9,426 nucleotides of DNA from UBA1189 sp045647345 (GTDB lineage Bacteria; Bacteroidota; Bacteroidia; Bacteroidales; Bacteroidaceae): assembly GCA_045647345.1 (NCBI GenBank), contig JAZRMG010000166.1, positions 1 to 9,426 of the forward strand, written 5' to 3'. The translations under genes and the position numbers were made by a program. Of this stretch, positions 1 to 6,312 are shown piece after piece (positions within the stretch are counted from its first letter, which is position 1; every line of letters starts with the position of its first letter). Below the pieces are notes generated by a model that searched no databases, was not told where the DNA came from, and saw only the letters and a program-made list of their open reading frames with translations.

Positions 1-309
1 GAAACACAACACGGCAAAAAGGAAGCTCACGCCGCCTACCATCCATAGGGTGGTGCCATATACCTTGCGGCTGTCTTCGCCCTCCTTGTTGGAGAAGCGG
101 AAGAAGGTGGTCTCCATGCCGAAGGTGAGCAGCGCCATGAGCAGGGCGGTGTAGGCATATACGTTGCTCACTACGCCGTAGCCACCACTCTCGGCAATAA
201 TCTTCGTGGTATGGAGAGGCACGAGCAGGTAGTTGAGGAAACGTCCTACGATGCTGCTGAGTCCGTAGATGGCGGTATCTTTGACGAGTGTTTTCAGTTC
301 TTTGGCCAT
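1..309 (-). CDS. Polysaccharide/oligosaccharide flippase, N-terminal part (cut by window edge)
   Basis: The first 103 residues of an integral membrane protein, running off the left edge. The start is the ATG at 309-307 (MAKELKTLVKDTAIYGLSS). Three hydrophobic stretches are visible, at about residues 12-36, 45-68 and 88-103, separated by short polar loops. The order 'short basic/polar N-terminus, TAIYGLSSIVGRFLNYLLVPL, then GxYGVVSNVYAYTALLMALLTFGMETTFFRF' is typical of the MOP-superfamily polysaccharide transporters (Polysaccharide_synt / Wzx-like) of Bacteroidales, which flip lipid-linked sugar repeat units across the inner membrane for O-antigen, capsule or exopolysaccharide. The substrate cannot be told from this part. 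It follows the alpha-2-macroglobulin gene on the same strand with an 83-base gap that carries its own good promoter, so it is probably transcribed independently. A MurJ-like or generic MATE member is possible but less likely. Confidence 0.85.
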   Translation of the reverse strand, partial: MAKELKTLVKDTAIYGLSSIVGRFLNYLLVPLHTTKIIAESGGYGVVSNVYAYTALLMALLTFGMETTFFRFSNKEGEDSRKVYGTTLWMVGGVSFLFAVLCF

Positions 310-336
310 AGTGTGTGTCTATATTTATTTTTTTTA

Positions 337-368
337 CAAAAGTACGACACTTTCACTCATGTGCCAAA
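337..368 (-). promoter_or_regulatory. Bacteroidota-type promoter for the flippase gene
   Basis: Read on the minus strand, a TTTG (368-365) is followed after 20 bases by TACTTTTG (344-337), a full match to the TAnnTTTG -7 consensus of Bacteroidota with a matching -33 TTTG. Transcription would begin about 20 bases before the ATG at 309. The -7 box overlaps a small inverted repeat (AAAGT-GTCGT-ACTTT, minus strand), which may or may not matter. The assignment rests on consensus match and position only. Confidence 0.65.
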
Positions 369-384
369 AATATAGGCAAAAATA
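365..384 (-). promoter_or_regulatory. Two tandem TATTTTTG boxes behind the macroglobulin stop codon
   Basis: On the minus strand two identical octamers TATTTTTG occupy 384-377 and 372-365, 12 bases apart. Both match TAnnTTTG, and they lie immediately 3' of the alpha-2-macroglobulin stop (393-395) and upstream of the better promoter at 337-368. They could be alternative -7 boxes for the flippase gene, or simply part of an A/T-rich direct repeat (GCCTATATTTTTGGC region). No good -33 element is evident for either. Confidence 0.3.
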
Positions 385-392
385 CTCCCCGA

Positions 393-3300
393 TTATTCAA
401 CCTCTATCGGAGTGCTCGCTACCGTAGCCATAAACGAAGGAGCATACATACATTGTATAGTGCTGACACCGCACGTGTAGCGACCCGACTGAGACACCCA
501 CAGGTCGTAGTCGATAAAGTACTCGCCCTTGCTCAGTCGATAGAAGTAGTAGCGGGTTTGCGTATTCTCGATACTGCAATAGTAGCCAAGCCCGTTGCTA
601 TAGGTATAACCCGAGCGAGTGGTTACAGGCTCCAAGGCTGCAGGACGCTTAAAATGGAGCTCTACGTAATCCATGGCGCGGTCGGCACTGAAGTGTAAGC
701 GTACTCGGATGCGGTCACCTTTGGAGAGGGCACCTTCGGATAGCTCGGTGAGGACTTCCTTGCCATTTCTGCTCTCCACTTTATAATAAGTACATTTTAG
801 TGTCATGCCCGTACCTGAAGGCTTTACCTTATCAGCTTCTTCGTAGTACTGCCAAGTCATAGAGCCCCAAGATACAGAGGGAGCTTCCCCTGACCTCTCC
901 AAGAGGAGGGGTATTTCGGGCATCGCGGAAGTTTGCCTGTCCCTTTTGGGTGTCACCTCATACTTTACGGTTCCTCGCTTGTCCTGTTCAATCAGTTTAA
1001 GTGTCGCATTCTTCACCTTCACCTTTACATTTTCAGCGAAGGATCCCTCTCTTTGGGAGAGGGCGGGGGGAGAGGCCAACGCATATACTGCCTGCGCAGT
1101 AGCGATGCTATTGCTCCACGCTGTAGTTTGCTTTTGCTTGAGTAACCATTGCTGCATGCGGCCAATGATATCGGAAGGTTGGCATAGCTCAGTGAATGCC
1201 TCGATGAGCATAGCTTGCGTAGCGATGGGATTGCTGTCCCAGCTCCAACCATAGTTGTTGTCGCGCCAGTAAATACCCATTTCATCGGACTTTAGGGAAG
1301 ATTGGTATACTACCTCAGCTATTGCAGTAGCCTTGTCGCGCTCGTTGAGGTGAATGAGGGTGAGCATCTTCATGCCCTTCTGCATCAAAGTTCCTTTGGT
1401 AGCCTTGTCGGATAGCAACAACTTCTTGTAGTGCTCATAAGCGATACTTGGGGTGTTCTCAAACGGTATTTCGGGAAACATGGAACGCATATAGAGGTAG
1501 TACAAGGCGTAGCTGTCGAGCGTTATAGGCTTACGCTTCATGCGGATGTAGCTATTATGATAGTTGGTATCAAGGAAGCTTATGCCATGCTTCACCATCG
1601 TATAAAGCGTGTCATTTTGGGCAATGCTGATACAGCCCATCGCCTCTAGCTCTCCCAAGCCCTTTATGATGAGGAGTGTGGTGTATCGGTCGCTGTCGAA
1701 TCCGTTCATCCATGCCCAGCCACCATCGCGACTTTGGTTGGTGGTAAGACGATTAAGTAACTCTTGGCGCAGCGTGATAAGGCTATCGCGATGATAAAAG
1801 TCGCTGTAGCCCTCTAACTCGGGGTAGCAGTCGATGAGGTGAATGCCCATCGTAGCTGCATAGTACCGATGGAAGAGGCGCTCATTGCTTGGGTTCTCTT
1901 CCTTGCAGAGTGGTGGCAGTGCCTCAATGGCATACCAGATGGGATTGCTCACGATGTCGAGCTTCAGGCTCTTATGTTCCAAAGTTTCGGAGTGGTGCTT
2001 CTTGAGTGCATCGAAGACAAACTCGCGTTTTTCCTTACCATTGACATATAGTGCCATTGTCTCTGTTATGAGTGTGCGGCGTGGGAGTATGGTGATTCTC
2101 GCTTGTTCGCCATCGCTATATCGCAGGCTCTCTGCTGTGATGCGGTAGGTGAGTGAGGAGACACCTTTGGGGACAATAATGGGGAAAGATACAGTGGCGC
2201 TTCCTCCTGCCTCAATGCTAATGAGATTTCTTGATGTTTGAGTTCCCTCCCTATAGAGAGGGCTAGGGTGGATCTCCAGTTTTATAACAGCCTCTATCGG
2301 TTCATCGCCACTATTTGTTACCTTAGTCGTGAACTCACACTGGTCGCCTTCGTAGAGGAAGCGTGGTACATGGGGCTGCACCATCAGGGTCTTGCGGGTG
2401 ACGAAGTCGAAGTTCACCCGTCCGTGCTTCAGGTCCTTGGTGTGGGCAATGCCCTTCACGTGCCACTGTGTCAAGAGGTCGGGGGCGGTAACGGTAAAGG
2501 TTACCTGTCCCTGCTCGTCGGTACGCAGGTTGGGGAGGAAGAGGGCGGTGTGGCGCAGGTCTTTGCGCAGATAGAGTTCTTGAGCCTTTGGCTCGGAATT
2601 CTCTGAGTCCTCTGATACCTTGGAGGCTTCGGAGGATACTGCCGATTCCTCTAAAACAAGTCCTTCAGCGCTGGCCATATCAAATCCTGCGCGGTTCTTG
2701 GCTTGCCCTCGTGCGGTGGCTGGCGCTGCAAGGCTATAGAAAATCTGGTCTTCTCTCAAGCCCTCGGGTAGGCTATAGTATTTCGGTTCGGAGGGGTAGG
2801 ATACGTTGACATGCGTGTTGTTGTCCCAAGCCCACATCCGGATATCCTCCATCTGTACCCTTCGCCCGTACTTTATAGACGACAGGGCGATATCCCAACA
2901 GTTTCTGCCATAGCTGTCGAGAGCCGCATCGTAGATGCTCAGGATGAATGACGATTGCACTGGGTTGCCGCGATGGTCGCTGATGCGGATGGTGCATTGC
3001 TCCTTCTCGCCTGGCTCGAGGTAGTTGCGCAGGGAGGATAGCTGCACGTTCAAGAGCTCAGACTTGTTCTCAATAGAGAATATCCACATGTCGACATCTC
3101 CAACATTCTCCTTAACGGAGACAAGATTGATCATCATGCAGCCCCGCCACTCCTCTTTGATAGGTATGCGCAGTGAGGTCATCTCATCGGTGAGGCATAG
3201 TGTGCCCTTGTCTACCACGCGGTTTTCTATCTGTATATAATAATGTAGGTATACCTCGCTGTAGCGTGTGCCCACATACAGTACGGCTGTATCGCCCGTC

Positions 3301-6176
3301 TGCACTTCGCGTGACTTCACTCTTGTTTGATATAGCATATAGGATGAAACGGTGCCTTTGCCCTCGCCCCATAGCTCCAGATGGTAGACTTCGCTGTACT
3401 GCTTGTCGCCATCGGTGTATGTCGCGGTTAGTCGGTAGAAACCGTAGGGCAAATCCTTGGTGAGAAGGAGGTAGCTGTCTTTGTCCGATGCCGTCTGCTC
3501 CGTGCGATGGATATAGGTGTGCTCCTCGTTCCATCGCTCCCTGTCCGCATACCTCTCGACGGAGGTGAGGATATGGTTGCTGTGAGGAACCTCCAGCTTG
3601 CTGAGCCGTAGGGTCACATTGTCTGCCATACGCTCTCCGTTCAGTGTGCGTAGAGAGTAGGCGATGCTGTCACCATGTCGGAAGATGGCGGGATTGGCAA
3701 ATTCAATATGCTTGGTACGATGCCCCACGACGAAGCTTATTTTGGTCGTTTGCGTCTCTCCACTGCTGTCGGTGATGTGTGCCGTGATGATGTTGTTCTG
3801 TGTGGCATTCTCTCTCTCTGCGGGAATTCCTGGGCGGCTCGTCTTGATGGGGATGAAGAAATTGCCCTTTTCATCGGTCGTTGTAGTGCCTGACTTCTCT
3901 GCAAGGTATGCATCCTGCAAAGGATAACGCCCGAAGATGTTCATATCCGTCACCAGCAACTCATACTTCACCTTGGCACCTCCAACGGACAGTTCTGTGA
4001 AGGTGGTGGCAGTACCTTGCACCATCAGACTGTCGCCGAAGCGTACGGCTCCCTTCGGACGTTCCATCTCGACCTTGAAGGTGGGTGCCTTGAAGGCCTC
4101 TACATTGATGGTATGGTACATCGTGCGCTTGCTCAGGTTATCGGTGGCTTGCAGCCTGAAGCGTCCGGCAGTGATGCCTTCGGGGATAGCAAAGCTGCTG
4201 TTGAAGCGGCCCCACTCATCGGTCGTTCCTTGTATCGAAGCTACCTCTTTATACCGTGCATCTTGCAGCGTTACGCCTATGGAGAGCTGGCTCTTCACGT
4301 GGCTACCTTCCTTGTCGTGGCAGTAGGCGATGAGGGCGAAGTGTATCGTGTCGCCCGGTTCGTAGGTATGGCGGTCGGGGAGGAAGGTGAAGAGCGTCGA
4401 TGTCTCCTCATCCTCTCCATACCTGTTTCCGGGGAAATCGGCATATCGGAACGAGTAGGTAGCTCGTGATACTCCGTCCGTAGCCATCAGGTAAAGGTTG
4501 CGGTAGTTGCCTGTGGGCGATGGCACAGTAAAATAGCCCTTCGCATCGATGCTGTAGTTCTCGACGAAGTGGGTCTGCTTACCAGTCTTCTCCATCAGCA
4601 CCACTTCACAATCGGTCACCGCCTTGCCTGTGGTGGCATCTATCACCATGCCGATGTATTCCCCTTCGGCATCGTTGGCCATCATCGACAGCTTCAGGTT
4701 GCTTACGCTGATGGCAGTAAAGGAGGTACGCTTGGTGTCCTCGTCCTGCTTACCGTTGTTGGTGGCAATGACGAAATAGTCGCCGGCATCGAGCGCGGGG
4801 AGCGGCAGATCCACCTCTTTATATATATAGGGATTGGGGTACTCGGGGGGGATCTCCACTGATGCTTTTCCTACCGACTTGCGGCGTATCACCTCTTTGT
4901 AGTTGAAGTTGTCGGTCGTCTCGCCAGCGTGACGCGGCACGACGCGATAGGCTATGCCGCCCGCATTTCGCAAGGTGATGGTGACGCTGCTTTCCCGTCC
5001 AGGGAGTAGGGTCTTGTGGCTTTCCAATTTCAAGTAGGGATGGGTAGCACGCTTGTACAGCGCCTCACCCGTCTTGGCCCATTCGCTTTCGGGGGCAACC
5101 TGGCGGATGTGCTTGAGGTATTGCTCCATTTTTGCCGCCTTCTTCAGTTCCCGCTCAACGGCCTCTTTTTCACTATGCTCATAGATGGTCGGTTTATGAT
5201 AGTCGGCCAGCTTGAACAGGAACATGGCCTGCTCCGTAGGGGCATTGCTGTAGCTCTCGGCTATGCGTTCCAGCCCTTCGATGTAGGCCCCTTGCAGTAC
5301 CTCGGTATCGGAGTAGTGCTGTATGCCTCCCATCGCTTTCATGCGCCTATGGTCAATATGAGCACGCACTGCAGCATCGGTGCTCTTCGCGTGGTAGCGG
5401 GTAAGCTCTTGCAACTTGCCGAGTTGCCATAGTTCATAGGATAGCGTGTCGCTTGGCAACTGAAGGCTAATAAACTCCTCGGCAGTACCATACAACTGGT
5501 TACGATGGTCGTAAAGTAGGTTCTTTATCTTGGCATTACTCAAGTATATGTTGCTGGGAATAATCGCGTGCATCACCACATCGTAAAGGGTGGGGCGCAA
5601 GCGCAGACCCAGCGTGTCGCCCTTGACGAGCAGGTCATAGTCCTCGGCCTTTGTCGCTTTCAGGGCCTTCTCTTCAGCGAGAGCCACCTCGTAGCAGAGG
5701 CGCTTGGCATCGGCAAACCGCTCTGCGCTCCACATCGTCAGGTCGTCGATGGTGGCTCCAAGCAGTGCCGTGATGGTGAGTGGAGGCAGTTCCTTCGTCA
5801 GCTTTGCCTGCTTGTTTCGCCACTGATACCTGTTCTTATAGTCATCCAAAGCCACGCTCAGCAGGGTATACGCCACGCTCTTGTCGACGCCTTGCAACGT
5901 GGGGATGATGTCTTGATAAGCCTTGACGGAGGCTTCGATATGCTCCTCCTGATACCTTGCGGCCGCTATGCGTCCTTTATATACGGCCTTGAGCATCGCA
6001 TGGCTGTCGCCCTTGCGCTTGGCCTTGCGCAATAGCTCTTCGCCCTTCTCGTATGCCGAGGTGTAGTGTCCTTGGGCAATGAGGGTATCTATCTCTTGCC
6101 ATTCGGTGATGGACTTGGTCTGTGCGCTCAGCAGCGTGGAGCAGAGTAGTAGAGCAATAGTCAGTAGTTTCTTCAT
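393..6176 (-). CDS. Secreted alpha-2-macroglobulin family protein (thioester motif absent)
   Basis: 1927 residues. The ATG at 6176 is preferred to the in-frame ATG at 6233 because it gives a signal peptide: MKK, hydrophobic core to residue 16, then SA|Q cleavage after residue 18. No lipobox is seen, so a soluble periplasmic protein is likely. Residues 20-380 look helical, as in Bacteroidales homologues. Macroglobulin-type beta domains start near 380 (HKTLLPGRESSVTITLRNAGG); an MG2-like segment has 'RHTYEPGDTIHF' near 600 and 'TDEWGRF' further on. The A2M domain begins near 1212 (LFLPNLRTDEQGQVTFTV, then TQWHVKGIAHTKDL). The C-terminal about 110 residues (DYVELHF, LEPV, SGYTY, GLGYY, YFYRLSKGEY, YAPSF) match the bacterial MG10 end domain. 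Where thioester members carry CxEQ, this protein has LPPLCKEENPSNE (C1424), so no thioester is expected. The family is thought to trap or shield against proteases in the periplasm; no pbpC-like partner is adjacent. Ser/Glu-rich linker at about 1175-1199. Three 33-bp repeats lie inside the gene. Probably transcribed alone or with the gene upstream (126-base gap). Confidence 0.93.
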   Translation of the reverse strand: MKKLLTIALLLCSTLLSAQTKSITEWQEIDTLIAQGHYTSAYEKGEELLRKAKRKGDSHAMLKAVYKGRIAAARYQEEHIEASVKAYQDIIPTLQGVDKSVAYTLLSVALDDYKNRYQWRNKQAKLTKELPPLTITALLGATIDDLTMWSAERFADAKRLCYEVALAEEKALKATKAEDYDLLVKGDTLGLRLRPTLYDVVMHAIIPSNIYLSNAKIKNLLYDHRNQLYGTAEEFISLQLPSDTLSYELWQLGKLQELTRYHAKSTDAAVRAHIDHRRMKAMGGIQHYSDTEVLQGAYIEGLERIAESYSNAPTEQAMFLFKLADYHKPTIYEHSEKEAVERELKKAAKMEQYLKHIRQVAPESEWAKTGEALYKRATHPYLKLESHKTLLPGRESSVTITLRNAGGIAYRVVPRHAGETTDNFNYKEVIRRKSVGKASVEIPPEYPNPYIYKEVDLPLPALDAGDYFVIATNNGKQDEDTKRTSFTAISVSNLKLSMMANDAEGEYIGMVIDATTGKAVTDCEVVLMEKTGKQTHFVENYSIDAKGYFTVPSPTGNYRNLYLMATDGVSRATYSFRYADFPGNRYGEDEETSTLFTFLPDRHTYEPGDTIHFALIAYCHDKEGSHVKSQLSIGVTLQDARYKEVASIQGTTDEWGRFNSSFAIPEGITAGRFRLQATDNLSKRTMYHTINVEAFKAPTFKVEMERPKGAVRFGDSLMVQGTATTFTELSVGGAKVKYELLVTDMNIFGRYPLQDAYLAEKSGTTTTDEKGNFFIPIKTSRPGIPAERENATQNNIITAHITDSSGETQTTKISFVVGHRTKHIEFANPAIFRHGDSIAYSLRTLNGERMADNVTLRLSKLEVPHSNHILTSVERYADRERWNEEHTYIHRTEQTASDKDSYLLLTKDLPYGFYRLTATYTDGDKQYSEVYHLELWGEGKGTVSSYMLYQTRVKSREVQTGDTAVLYVGTRYSEVYLHYYIQIENRVVDKGTLCLTDEMTSLRIPIKEEWRGCMMINLVSVKENVGDVDMWIFSIENKSELLNVQLSSLRNYLEPGEKEQCTIRISDHRGNPVQSSFILSIYDAALDSYGRNCWDIALSSIKYGRRVQMEDIRMWAWDNNTHVNVSYPSEPKYYSLPEGLREDQIFYSLAAPATARGQAKNRAGFDMASAEGLVLEESAVSSEASKVSEDSENSEPKAQELYLRKDLRHTALFLPNLRTDEQGQVTFTVTAPDLLTQWHVKGIAHTKDLKHGRVNFDFVTRKTLMVQPHVPRFLYEGDQCEFTTKVTNSGDEPIEAVIKLEIHPSPLYREGTQTSRNLISIEAGGSATVSFPIIVPKGVSSLTYRITAESLRYSDGEQARITILPRRTLITETMALYVNGKEKREFVFDALKKHHSETLEHKSLKLDIVSNPIWYAIEALPPLCKEENPSNERLFHRYYAATMGIHLIDCYPELEGYSDFYHRDSLITLRQELLNRLTTNQSRDGGWAWMNGFDSDRYTTLLIIKGLGELEAMGCISIAQNDTLYTMVKHGISFLDTNYHNSYIRMKRKPITLDSYALYYLYMRSMFPEIPFENTPSIAYEHYKKLLLSDKATKGTLMQKGMKMLTLIHLNERDKATAIAEVVYQSSLKSDEMGIYWRDNNYGWSWDSNPIATQAMLIEAFTELCQPSDIIGRMQQWLLKQKQTTAWSNSIATAQAVYALASPPALSQREGSFAENVKVKVKNATLKLIEQDKRGTVKYEVTPKRDRQTSAMPEIPLLLERSGEAPSVSWGSMTWQYYEEADKVKPSGTGMTLKCTYYKVESRNGKEVLTELSEGALSKGDRIRVRLHFSADRAMDYVELHFKRPAALEPVTTRSGYTYSNGLGYYCSIENTQTRYYFYRLSKGEYFIDYDLWVSQSGRYTCGVSTIQCMYAPSFMATVASTPIEVE
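879..911 (-). repeat. Intragenic palindromic repeat, copy 1 (inverted)
   Basis: This 33-base stretch read on the minus strand lines up without gaps with the plus-strand copies at 1044-1076 and 2244-2276: C/T-rich arm, short centre, G/A-rich arm (core TCTTGGAGAGG), then a G-rich tail ending in GCTCCC. It lies in the opposite orientation to the other two. It falls on codon boundaries of the macroglobulin gene and encodes PLLLERSGEAP (residues 1756-1766). It is the most diverged of the three. Confidence 0.6.
1044..1076 (+). repeat. Intragenic palindromic repeat, copy 2 (best preserved)
   Basis: Contains CCCTCTCTTTGGGAGAGGG, a 7-bp perfect inverted repeat with a 5-base loop, followed by a G-rich tail (CGGGGGGAGAGGC). 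This layout resembles small interspersed palindromic repeats that I know as common in Bacteroidota genomes. In the macroglobulin reading frame it is translated as ASPPALSQREG (residues 1701-1711), a segment with no resemblance to the surrounding beta-domain sequence. Copies occur at 879-911 (inverted) and 2244-2276. Confidence 0.75.
2244..2276 (+). repeat. Intragenic palindromic repeat, copy 3
   Basis: TCCCTCCCTATAGAGAGGG followed by CTAGGGTGGATCTC lines up base for base with the copy at 1044-1076. The arms CCCTC/GAGGG flank a central CTATAG. In the macroglobulin gene it is translated as EIHPSPLYREG (residues 1301-1311), ending in the same REG as copy 2, and sits in a loop just after the A2M domain region. 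Confidence 0.7.
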
Positions 6177-6243
6177 AATGCAAGCTATTGTATATTCCAC
6201 CACAAAGGAACGGCTTTTCGCCAACAATGCCAAAGAATCGGGC

Positions 6244-6281
6244 TTACAATTATCTTACAAAATCCTTACAAAGTTTTACAA
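6244..6281 (-). promoter_or_regulatory. Four helically phased TTACAA/TTGTAA hexamers upstream of the macroglobulin gene
   Basis: TTACAA starts at 6244, 6255, 6266 and 6276 on the plus strand (TTGTAA on the minus, i.e. the transcribed orientation for the macroglobulin gene), with spacings of 11, 11 and 10 bases. The array lies 68-105 bases upstream of the start codon at 6176. It could be a binding array for a regulator, or overlapping degenerate -33/-7 elements since most copies read TTTGTAA. No full TTTG-N19-TAnnTTTG promoter was found in the gap. The closest is TTTTG (minus, ending 6258) with ATTCTTTG (6238-6231) after 19 bases, which is two mismatches from consensus. Confidence 0.35.
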
Positions 6282-6312
6282 ATGCAAAAATGCATCTGCG
6301 CATCAGTCGCAG
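6282..6312 (-). terminator. Two adjacent short hairpins at the end of the ATP-grasp-like gene
   Basis: Read on the minus strand, CTGCG-ACTGATG-CGCAG (6312-6296) contains the TGA stop codon of the ATP-grasp-like gene in its loop, and is followed directly by ATGCA-TTTT-TGCAT (6295-6282). Both have 5-bp perfect stems. No clean run of T follows, so this is at best a weak terminator, and read-through into the macroglobulin gene is possible. Confidence 0.25.

Noticed and set aside
365..381. Possible terminator hairpin (TGCC...GGCA) after the macroglobulin gene
   Set aside because: Only a 4-bp stem with a 9-base loop and no T run; the sequence is better explained by the TATTTTTG direct repeat.
315..698. 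Open reading frame of 127 residues on the plus strand
   Set aside because: It lies antisense to the C-terminal end of the macroglobulin gene, has no recognisable domain, and begins within the flippase promoter region; the same holds for the other plus-strand frames opposite this gene (for example 4017-4469 and 5568-6035).
6130..6176. Lipoprotein signal for the macroglobulin (Cys at residue 12)
   Set aside because: The cysteine is preceded by LLL rather than a small residue and lies in the middle of the hydrophobic core, while a normal cleavage site (SA|Q) follows.
6177..6233. Upstream in-frame start (ATG at 6233) for the macroglobulin gene
   Set aside because: It would add 19 residues in front of a well-formed signal peptide starting at 6176, burying it; the downstream start is preferred.
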